Below are positions 7,363 through 13,333 of a stretch of DNA of 13,333 nucleotides, one piece after another. The DNA comes from an uncultured Opitutia bacterium (GTDB taxonomy: Bacteria > Verrucomicrobiota > Verrucomicrobiia > Opitutales > UBA953), in contig CAIYUD010000047.1 in the NCBI GenBank assembly GCA_903929325.1, positions 1-13,333 of the forward strand, in the 5' to 3' direction. The notes beneath the pieces were generated by a model. It did not search any database. It saw only the letters and a list, made by a program, of their open reading frames with translations, and was not told the DNA's origin. Within the stretch, counting starts at the first letter, position 1. Each line of letters opens with the position of its first letter. Made by a program: the position numbers and the translations under genes.

Positions 7363-10300
7363 TTAGTGACCGGTCGTATGGCCGTGGCCTTCCGACGTTG
7401 CGGCATGGACTTCATGCGATCCCTCGCGACCAGCCATCTCAAGACGACTATTTGGCGTAGACCGTGCACCGGGCATGCGAAGGTTCGGGTTACGAAGCTT
7501 CGCCTGGAAAGTCGTGCGCGGACGGGTGTTGAGGTAAGAAAGTGCTCCGTAAGTGCGTGGCGAAGCCTTGGCCTTAGCCACACGTGTGGAACTGTCAGAG
7601 ATGTCTCCGAACTCAATAGCGCCTGCAGGGCAAGCTTGTTGGCAAGCAACCTGGATGCTGCCGTCGCGAACGTTCGTGTCAGGCGAAGCACCCGCTTTAG
7701 CTTTGGCCTGAATTTTGGCTTCTTGAATACGCTGGATGCAATAGGTGCATTTTTCCATCACGCCGCGCATACGCACAGAGACGTCAGGATTTTTCTGCAT
7801 CTTCAATGTCTCAGGCATACCCTTTTCGCCTAAAGGTCCGCGATAATAGTGACCGACTTGACGTTCGTTGTAGTCGACGAAATTGAAACGGCGAACCTTG
7901 TAAGGGCAATTATTGGCGCAGTAACGCGTACCGATACAGCGGTTGTAGGCCATGGTGTTGATCCCTTGGTCATCGTGGACCGTGGCATTGGCAGGACAGA
8001 CGGACTCGCAAGGTGCGGTTTCACAATGCTGGCAGGCAACTGCCAAGAAGGTGACCTGGGGATTTTCAGGGATCTCCATGCCGGCTTGTTCGCGACCATC
8101 GAAGAAGTATCGGTCGAGACGTATCCAGCGCATGTCGCGACCCTTGAGCACTTGATCGCGGCCAACGACAGGGATGTTGTTCTCAGCCTGACAGGCGGTG
8201 ACACACGCATTGCAACCCGTACAGGTATTTAAGTCGATCGACATGCCCCACTGCTGAGGTAGCGGAGTCTTATCGCCCTGATTGCGCCAAACAGCGACAT
8301 TCGGAGGTACCGTGTGGTCGGGATGCTCATAGGCAGAGTTACCACGCGGGGTGGTGCGAGCCTTCTCAGCCGGTGAAAGTTTTTCGTCGATACCGTAAAC
8401 CGCAGGTACGTGGCCGTCGACGCCGAGGCGTGCAGCGAACGTTGGTTTCTCTGAAAAATCTTCGACGGAACCTTCGCGCACAATGTCACGACCTTCCATC
8501 GACCAGTGATCTTGCGTATTCGCTACGACAACCGTTTCAGAGGTGAGTTCAATAGTTGCACCCGTAGAGAAAACAGGGTTTGCAGTTGTGACTAAAGGAT
8601 ACGCATCAAAGCCAACACCCACCACGCGGCCTTCGTTTAAGCGCTCAGCGACGCGGGCACCCGCGCGGCCAACCACACGACGACCGAAACCAAGTTGGAG
8701 GCCCAGCGTCCACTTCGCTAAACCTGGCATGATAAAGGCAGGGCCTTCAACCGTACGACCGCCAACCGTCACGCGCAGGACGCTGCACTTTAATTTACCA
8801 TCAACGACTTGATTGATATTACGATTAAGCGCGCCGATTTTGTTAATCACCATCGGCACAGGCTCGATTTCCAGCGACTTAGCCAAAGCTGGACTCACCA
8901 AAATGATATTTTCCCAGCAGACCTTCGACATCGCATCAGGCGCTTCGAGCAACCATGCGTTATTCGCTGTAGCGCCATCACCTGCACCGGTGCTTGGCAC
9001 GATGCGGACTTCAAGCTTCTGACGGGAAACCTCGGGTGCGGTTACTTGTGCAACGGCTGGACGAATCGAAGTGGGGTTAAACTTTGTGCCACGAAGGACG
9101 CCTTCGGTAAGCCAAGCATCGAAGCTCGAGGCTTCCGATGAAGCTTTGGCGATCTCATTAAATCGCTCGGTTATCCAGTGGAGGGCGTCCGTATTACCTG
9201 AACCAGATAAAATGGCTAGAACTTCGATTTCTGAAAGTGTGTCGTAGAGCGGCGCAATCATCGGCTGCACTGGCACGTAACTGCCATCGAGCGTGCGGCC
9301 ATCCGACCAAGCTTCGAGGTAGTGCGATTGAGCAACGAAGAGACCTTTTTGATCACGCGTGAGACGTGAAGTTTCGTCAGCATCGGGGCCATAGCCACCC
9401 AGACGCACCACGGATGTGGCTGCCTTGACGACGTTCGCAAAATCAAGATCTGCCGGTGCATCAAAAACAGGATTACCGCCGAGGATGACTAATTGCTTAG
9501 GCTTTGTCGCAACGAGCTGCGCAATCGTCGACGCAGGCGTACGATCTGTAGCGACGTAGCGAACGGTCTTACCAACTGCATCGAGCTGTTGATTGACCTG
9601 AGCGATAAGCTGGTGAACGGCAGCTGGAAGGTGGGCACCCGCAACCACGAGCGACTGACCACGGTGAGCCACTAAATCTGCAGCGCACTCGACAATCCAT
9701 TTTGGATCGATGTCCAACTTCGGTGCAGCGACAGAACTCGCACCACCCGTCAGACGCATCACCTCAGCACTCAATTGAGCAGCGAAGGCTGCGAGTTGTG
9801 AAGTCTCTAAAGGTAAACGATGGTCAGCTGCGGCACCCGTCAATGTGAAGAGTGACTCGACAGCATACAGGCGAACCATCTGCTTGGCCTGCTCGGGAGT
9901 ATCCGCACGACGAGCGGCAGCATAGGTACGCGTGGCTTCGACTTGTTGATCTCCCGATCCAAGGAAGTCGGCATCGAGGGTGAGAATACGTTTAGCCGCT
10001 GCAAAATCAGGGAGCACACGAACCGTTTCGCCGAGTGCACGATCACCTGCACTTTGATCGACCGGTGTGTATTCAGCCCAAACCGCCTGAGGGAAGCGTT
10101 GCTTGATTAAGCGAACAAGGTGAGCACGGGTTGGTGAAGTCGACGGACGGGCAAGGAAGGCAAGTCCGGCGCCATTACCCGCGTCTTTGGCAAATACCGC
10201 CAAGGTATCGCGGACCGCAGCGGAAGCAATCGGTGCACCATTCACCCCAACCGAAGTTGTCGCACGATCGGGATCGTAGAGACCTAAGACGCTCGCTTGC

Positions 10301-10725
10301 GCAACTTTCGAAGAAGCTGTGCCCGATAGCGTATGGCTCGGATTACCTTCAATTTTAGTTGGGCGACGTTGTTGCGTTTCAACCAAGATGGCTTGGTTAG
10401 CGTACTCACCCGGGAAAGAGGATGCGAAATAAGTCGGTACACCTGGGATCGTCATCTCCGGCGTCTTGGCGTAAGGCAGCGTATGGTTGCGTGGCTCGCG
10501 GCAACCCGAGAGACCTAAACCTGCGAGACCAAATGAAGCCCCCATCAAGGCAAGGAATGAACGACGATCAACTTCGGTGAGCGTGGATGCGCCATCGAGG
10601 AATTCGCGTTCTGCACGCGTACGGAATTCAGGAGACTTATTACGCTCCTCAAGGCTACGCCAGTAACTAGGACCAGTTACATCGCCAACCTTAGGCTCAG
10701 GGTGAATAAAGACGCGCTTGCTCAT
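7363..10725 (-). CDS. actB: Alternative complex III subunit ActB, fused molybdopterin-like and iron-sulfur protein
   Basis: ActB relays electrons from the quinol site in ActC to the haem c subunits. At 1120 residues it is a fusion of a CISM-type catalytic-like domain and a four-cluster ferredoxin domain. The N-terminus has G-P-S-Y-W-R-S-L-E-E (18-27). A Tat signal follows, with twin Arg at 54-55 in D-R-R-S-F-L-A-L, a hydrophobic core at 57-74, and a lipobox-like L-S-G-C ending at Cys75. Residues of about 80-780 resemble a molybdopterin oxidoreductase; family knowledge says this domain binds no molybdenum in ACIII. The C-terminal domain has Cys at 835, 838, 841, 845, 898, 901, 906, 910, 930, 936, 940, 993, 996, 1028 and 1032. 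These fifteen ligands fit three [4Fe-4S] and one [3Fe-4S] cluster. A His-rich tail (1103-1120) closes the protein. It starts 21 bases after actA with no visible Shine-Dalgarno sequence. Confidence 0.95.
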   Translation of the reverse strand: MSKRVFIHPEPKVGDVTGPSYWRSLEERNKSPEFRTRAEREFLDGASTLTEVDRRSFLALMGASFGLAGLGLSGCREPRNHTLPYAKTPEMTIPGVPTYFASSFPGEYANQAILVETQQRRPTKIEGNPSHTLSGTASSKVAQASVLGLYDPDRATTSVGVNGAPIASAAVRDTLAVFAKDAGNGAGLAFLARPSTSPTRAHLVRLIKQRFPQAVWAEYTPVDQSAGDRALGETVRVLPDFAAAKRILTLDADFLGSGDQQVEATRTYAAARRADTPEQAKQMVRLYAVESLFTLTGAAADHRLPLETSQLAAFAAQLSAEVMRLTGGASSVAAPKLDIDPKWIVECAADLVAHRGQSLVVAGAHLPAAVHQLIAQVNQQLDAVGKTVRYVATDRTPASTIAQLVATKPKQLVILGGNPVFDAPADLDFANVVKAATSVVRLGGYGPDADETSRLTRDQKGLFVAQSHYLEAWSDGRTLDGSYVPVQPMIAPLYDTLSEIEVLAILSGSGNTDALHWITERFNEIAKASSEASSFDAWLTEGVLRGTKFNPTSIRPAVAQVTAPEVSRQKLEVRIVPSTGAGDGATANNAWLLEAPDAMSKVCWENIILVSPALAKSLEIEPVPMVINKIGALNRNINQVVDGKLKCSVLRVTVGGRTVEGPAFIMPGLAKWTLGLQLGFGRRVVGRAGARVAERLNEGRVVGVGFDAYPLVTTANPVFSTGATIELTSETVVVANTQDHWSMEGRDIVREGSVEDFSEKPTFAARLGVDGHVPAVYGIDEKLSPAEKARTTPRGNSAYEHPDHTVPPNVAVWRNQGDKTPLPQQWGMSIDLNTCTGCNACVTACQAENNIPVVGRDQVLKGRDMRWIRLDRYFFDGREQAGMEIPENPQVTFLAVACQHCETAPCESVCPANATVHDDQGINTMAYNRCIGTRYCANNCPYKVRRFNFVDYNERQVGHYYRGPLGEKGMPETLKMQKNPDVSVRMRGVMEKCTYCIQRIQEAKIQAKAKAGASPDTNVRDGSIQVACQQACPAGAIEFGDISDSSTRVAKAKASPRTYGALSYLNTRPRTTFQAKLRNPNLRMPGARSTPNSRLEMAGREGSHEVHAATSEGHGHTTGH

Positions 10726-10746
10726 CGGTTAAAAAATAGGTGGGGG

Positions 10747-11439
10747 TTAGCGGTGACAGCCCGAGCAACTTTGGGGCGGAGCGATTTTCCAATCGTGGAC
10801 AAACTTAGTGCCTTGCTCAACTTGAGCGGCAGGTGTGGCAGCTGACCACGCAAGGTCCGTTACTTTGTCAACAGGCCGAACCGCTAACTCGGGGTTACGG
10901 TGGCAATCGAGACAGAACAACATGCTCAATGACTTTTGCTGCCCCACGACTTCCATCTGGTCAATGCGACCATGGCATTCCACGCAACTTATTCCGCGGC
11001 TGACGTGAACAGAGTGTGGGAAATAAACGTAATCGGGCACCTTGTGGACTTTGACCCATTGGATCGGAGCGCCGGAAGCCATACTCTCGCGAATCGGCGC
11101 AATTGTCGGGGCGTCCTTTTTGATAATGCTGTGGCAATTCCAACAGGTGCTCGTTGCGGGCACATTGGAATGCGGGGACTTCTCAACGTTGGTGTGACAG
11201 TAACGGCAATCCAAACCCAAGACGCCGGCATGGAAACTATGGTCGAAGGCTACAGGCTGATCGGGGGTGTAGCCTACATTCAGGTACTTATTCGTGGCAT
11301 ACTCATTGACCGCAGCCGTCACGAGTGCACCTGCCAGGACAAGGAAAATGACGATGCGCAGGGGAGCTCCATTGGCCCAGCGTGGGAAAAAGTTGCCCGC
11401 ATGGGTCGGGCGATTGAGGAATTCGAGGAGACGGCGCAT
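10747..11439 (-). CDS. actA: Alternative complex III subunit ActA, penta-haem cytochrome c
   Basis: ActA is the multi-haem periplasmic subunit that receives electrons from ActB. The 230-residue protein has an N-terminal signal anchor (hydrophobic 28-43) and five CxxCH sites: CRYCH (78-82), CWNCH (99-103), CVECH (152-156), CLDCH (176-180) and CSGCH (225-229). Extra His residues for bis-His ligation are present, including His67, His70, His142 and His145. The segment before the first haem (Q-P-V-A-F-D-H-S-F-H-A-G) is typical of ActA. Five haems match the Rhodothermus type; the Flavobacterium complex has six. The ATG is essentially forced, because an in-frame TAA lies at 11461-11463 and no other start codon intervenes. 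No Shine-Dalgarno sequence precedes it. This is the first gene of the operon, about 400 bases downstream of tpiA. Confidence 0.95.
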   Translation of the reverse strand: MRRLLEFLNRPTHAGNFFPRWANGAPLRIVIFLVLAGALVTAAVNEYATNKYLNVGYTPDQPVAFDHSFHAGVLGLDCRYCHTNVEKSPHSNVPATSTCWNCHSIIKKDAPTIAPIRESMASGAPIQWVKVHKVPDYVYFPHSVHVSRGISCVECHGRIDQMEVVGQQKSLSMLFCLDCHRNPELAVRPVDKVTDLAWSAATPAAQVEQGTKFVHDWKIAPPQSCSGCHR

Positions 11440-11670
11440 CGGTCGTGCGATGTGGGTAGGTTAGCGGGTTGTCACTGGGTAAAGACCCGTGATGGAAAAA
11501 GGAAGAGACTTCGAGAACGAGGCTACCCACCCTGCGAGGGAGGAGTGAACAGGTCCAAGAAAGTGAAGCATGTGCACGGCTACACTTGGAAACAGGAGAG
11601 CGGGAAACCCTTCGCAACCCTATTCTGCTAACCACGAGCACCCTGCCCTTTCGGGTCGATAATCCATGCA

Positions 11671-11760
11671 ATCATACCTTTCTAAAAAAAACGCTAATTA
11701 TTATTACAAGTCTCTCATTAACAGACATTTATAAAAGATAAATTATGGGCATAAAGCAGC
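11671..11760 (-). promoter_or_regulatory. Likely promoter region of the act-cco operon
   Basis: This AT-rich stretch precedes the first operon gene on the minus strand. TATGAT (11671-11676) is a good match to a sigma-70 type -10 element, but no convincing -35 hexamer stands at 16-18 bases from it. TATAAA near 11728-11733 is an alternative -10 candidate. If TATGAT is used, the transcript would carry a leader of roughly 225 bases before actA. No FNR-type TTGAT-N4-ATCAA box is seen. The regional call is reasonable; the exact elements are uncertain. Confidence 0.35.
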
Positions 11761-11800
11761 ATTACCCCGCGCGACAACCCCGCAAGGTTTCAAACTATTA

Positions 11801-11820
11801 GGGAATCCTCCAGAGTTCCC
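11801..11820 (-). terminator. Weak hairpin after tpiA, possible terminator
   Basis: GGGAA (11801-11805) and TTCCC (11816-11820) can pair around a ten-base loop, about 20 bases past the tpiA stop on the minus strand. The stem is only five pairs and the following sequence (TAATAGTTTG) is only mildly T-rich. It may terminate some transcripts or be meaningless, so read-through from pgk-tpiA into the act operon cannot be excluded. Confidence 0.25.
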
Positions 11821-11841
11821 GCTAAAGTCTAATCACCTAAA

Positions 11842-12618
11842 TCAACGAGAGACAGAACGGGCAGCACTTCGGACAAGCTCCGTGAAGCTCTTCGCCTCGA
11901 GCGCAGCACCGCCAATAAGGCCACCATCAATGTCTTTTTCTGCGAGCAATGCGTCAGCGTTATCAGGCTTCATGGACCCACCATAGAGAATGCGCATCCG
12001 GGAAGCTGCCTCGATACCGAAGAGCGTATTGAGGGTTGAACGGATAAAGGCATGAACTTCTTGAGCCATCGCAGGGGTTGCGGTCTTACCTGTACCGATG
12101 GCCCAGACGGGTTCATAGGCGATGACCACTTGATCAGACTTTGCTTGGTTAACACCCGCGAGACCTGCTTCCAACTGAGTCTTAACGACTTCAAAGGCTT
12201 TCCCAGCTTCACGTTCAGCAAGTGTTTCGCCGACGCAGAGAATCGGACGAAGCGAAGCCTCGAGCGCCGAGAGAACTTTACGGTTCACGAACGCATCGGT
12301 CTCACCAAAGATCGCACGACGCTCACTGTGACCGAGAATGACATAAGTGACGTGCAGGTCGCGCAGCATCACCACAGAGACTTCGCCGGTGAAAGCGCCA
12401 CTAACCTTGTCATGAGCATTCTGCGCCCCGAGAACAAGGTGGGTACCCTCCAGTAAGCCGCTGACACGCTCAAGAGCCGTGAAGGGCGGGCAAAGCACCA
12501 CGTGAACGTTGGATTCTTTGCCAATCGTCGCAGAAAGGGCTTGGACGAGCTCGGTCGCTTCGGTCGCCGTCTTATTCATCTTCCAGTTACCAGCAATGAG
12601 AGGGATGCGCTTAGACAT
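11842..12618 (-). CDS. tpiA: Triosephosphate isomerase
   Basis: This cytoplasmic glycolytic enzyme interconverts dihydroxyacetone phosphate and glyceraldehyde 3-phosphate. From the ATG at 12618 it has 258 residues, normal for the family. The substrate-binding G-N-W-K-M-N motif includes Asn11 and Lys13. The catalytic His97 lies in G-H-S-E-R-R, and the catalytic Glu169 in A-Y-E-P-V-W-A-I-G-T-G. The phosphate-binding loops G-G-S-M-K-P-D-N and G-G-L-I-G-G-A-A-L are present. An in-frame TTG at 12636 would add six residues (M-S-L-V-S-F), but the inner ATG is the standard position. Neither start has a Shine-Dalgarno sequence. It follows pgk by about 109 bases, the usual glycolytic pairing; secG, often next, is absent. 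All catalytic residues are intact. Confidence 0.96.
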   Translation of the reverse strand: MSKRIPLIAGNWKMNKTATEATELVQALSATIGKESNVHVVLCPPFTALERVSGLLEGTHLVLGAQNAHDKVSGAFTGEVSVVMLRDLHVTYVILGHSERRAIFGETDAFVNRKVLSALEASLRPILCVGETLAEREAGKAFEVVKTQLEAGLAGVNQAKSDQVVIAYEPVWAIGTGKTATPAMAQEVHAFIRSTLNTLFGIEAASRMRILYGGSMKPDNADALLAEKDIDGGLIGGAALEAKSFTELVRSAARSVSR

Positions 12619-12699
12619 AAAGGATACGAGGCTCAAGGAGAGCCGAGGCCAGCCAAGGGTGCAAGCCTTCCCGAAAGAAGCCCCCGTATAATAAACCGC

Positions 12700-12713
12700 G
12701 GGGTGTAAACCCC
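12700..12713 (-). other. Stem-loop between pgk and tpiA
   Basis: GGGGT (12700-12704) and ACCCC (12709-12713) form a perfect five-pair stem around a four-base loop, about 14 bases past the pgk stop on the minus strand. It is followed by GCGGTTTATTATAC, which has only three consecutive T. It may be a weak or attenuating terminator, or a processing or stability element that sets pgk against tpiA levels. Confidence 0.35.
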
Positions 12714-12727
12714 ACTCCCTAAAAGCC

Positions 12728-13333
12728 TTACGCTTGGTTTAAAGCTGTGACGCCAGGCAATGCTTTGCCTTCAAGGTATTCAAGCGATGCACCCCCACCC
12801 GTCGAGCAATGCGAGACTTTGGTGTCGGCCCCAAATTTCTTTGCCGCCGTCGCGGTATCACCGCCACCCACAACCGTCATGGCGCCACGAGCGGTAGCTT
12901 CAATAACTGCTTGAGCCATTGCTTGGGTGCCTTGCGAAAAGAGATCGAATTCAAAAACGCCACAAGGGCCGTTCCAAATAATTGTGCCGGCACGGCCAAT
13001 AGCTTCGCGATAAAGCGCAATCGACTTTGGACCAGCATCCATCCCTTCCCAGCCTGCAGGAATACCTGAGGTAAGGTCAGCCGGGCGCGTATTAGCTGTC
13101 GGCGAGAAGGCATCCCCGCAGAGGAAGTCGACTGGCAAGGTGATGCGCACGCCGCGTGCCTTCGCTTTATCGAGTAGTTCTTGCACGATCAGCGCACCCT
13201 CTTTGTCGAAGAGCGAGTTACCAATTTCCATGCCGTCGCAAACTTTACGGAAGGTGTAAGCCATGCCGCCACCAATGATAATCTCATCGGCCTTTTCGAT
13301 GAGGTTACGAATAAGCGGGATTTTGTCGGCGAT
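12728..13333 (-). CDS. pgk: Phosphoglycerate kinase, C-terminal half (gene runs off the window)
   Basis: This cytoplasmic enzyme transfers phosphate from 1,3-bisphosphoglycerate to ADP. The open frame continues to the right edge, so 201 residues, about half of the usual ~400, are visible; the start lies outside. The fragment begins I-A-D-K-I-P-L-I-R-N-L and carries the conserved I-I-G-G-G-M-A-Y-T (19-27). It also has the nucleotide-binding W-N-G-P-C-G-V-F-E (120-128), G-G-G-D-T-A-T (156-162), and the C-terminal signature H-C-S-T-G-G-G-A-S-L-E (175-185). It then ends in L-P-G-V-T-A-L. An internal ATG at 13264 is not the start, because family sequence continues upstream of it. The identification is unambiguous and no disruption is visible. 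Confidence 0.96.
   Translation of the reverse strand: MADKIPLIRNLIEKADEIIIGGGMAYTFRKVCDGMEIGNSLFDKEGALIVQELLDKAKARGVRITLPVDFLCGDAFSPTANTRPADLTSGIPAGWEGMDAGPKSIALYREAIGRAGTIIWNGPCGVFEFDLFSQGTQAMAQAVIEATARGAMTVVGGGDTATAAKKFGADTKVSHCSTGGGASLEYLEGKALPGVTALNQA

Larger units (their letters stand above)
11440..11841. other. Non-coding gap between tpiA and actA (operon leader and promoter region)
   Basis: About 400 bases contain no convincing gene on either strand; the open frames crossing it are shadows of actA. The half nearest tpiA (about 11664-11760) is strikingly AT-rich compared with the coding sequence around it, as expected of a promoter. The half nearest actA (11440-11640) is GC-rich and could be a transcribed leader. 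It contains an inverted repeat of GTGGGTAG (11452-11459) with CTACCCAC (11523-11530), and a small GGGT/ACCC stem at 11480-11491 around TAAA. No tRNA, riboswitch or regulator binding site was recognised. Confidence 0.6.

Noticed and set aside
7363..10725. ActB as an active molybdenum oxidoreductase
   Set aside because: The fused layout, the Tat signal, the fifteen cluster Cys and the act neighbourhood identify ActB of ACIII. Its molybdopterin-like domain is known to carry no molybdenum cofactor.
10936..11631. A 231-codon open frame on the plus strand covering actA and part of the leader
   Set aside because: It is antisense to the secure five-haem actA over most of its length and has no recognisable motif. 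Its C-terminal part through the gap is low-complexity and basic. It is best explained as a shadow of the minus-strand gene.
11440..11841. Riboswitch, tRNA or FNR box in the tpiA-actA gap
   Set aside because: No cloverleaf, no known riboswitch core and no TTGAT-N4-ATCAA sequence could be found by eye. Only weak short stems are present.
12619..12636. TTG at 12634-12636 as the tpiA start
   Set aside because: It would add six residues not expected for triosephosphate isomerase; the ATG at 12618 places G-N-W-K-M-N at the normal distance from the N-terminus.

Overview
The window is almost entirely one strand-uniform block of respiratory genes read on the minus strand. In transcription order (high to low coordinates) it holds the C-terminal half of pgk (cut by the window edge), tpiA, a ~400-base non-coding gap, and then a tight eleven-gene run: actA, actB, actC, actD, actE, actF, a small membrane-anchored protein of unknown function, ccoS, ccoN, ccoO and a mono-haem CcoP-like cytochrome. 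A perfect 15-bp stem terminator follows at 24-59. No tRNA, rRNA, CRISPR array, insertion sequence or integrase is visible.

Together the run encodes a complete quinol-to-oxygen branch. Alternative complex III (ActABCDEF) takes electrons from a menaquinol or ubiquinol pool through its NrfD-like subunits, the four iron-sulfur clusters of ActB, and the six haems c of ActA and ActE. It would hand them to the haem c domains of CcoO and the CcoP-like cytochrome, and then to the haem b / haem b3-CuB centre of CcoN. CcoS is a maturation factor. Intergenic gaps are 4-35 bases, and three junctions overlap (ATGA for ccoN/ccoO, TAATG for orf101/ccoS, 8 bases for actF/orf101). This points to co-transcription and to a physical ACIII-cbb3 supercomplex.

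The organism is most likely an environmental bacterium of the Verrucomicrobiota (Opitutae-like) or a neighbouring PVC lineage. This is inferred from the ACIII-cbb3 linkage, the divergent CcoN, the CcoP-like protein with its 'EGF-x-G-I-P' anchor, and the pgk-tpiA neighbourhood. It is a family-level impression, not a proven placement.

Points that deserve a second look are: a CcoN that keeps the metal ligands and active-site Tyr but has Ala where canonical CcoN has Glu in the 'FEG' motif; a one-haem substitute for the usual two-haem CcoP, with no ccoQ; an uncharacterised 101-residue protein locked between actF and ccoS by overlapping reading frames; and a near absence of Shine-Dalgarno sequences across the block. 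I found no sign of a wholly new non-respiratory system.
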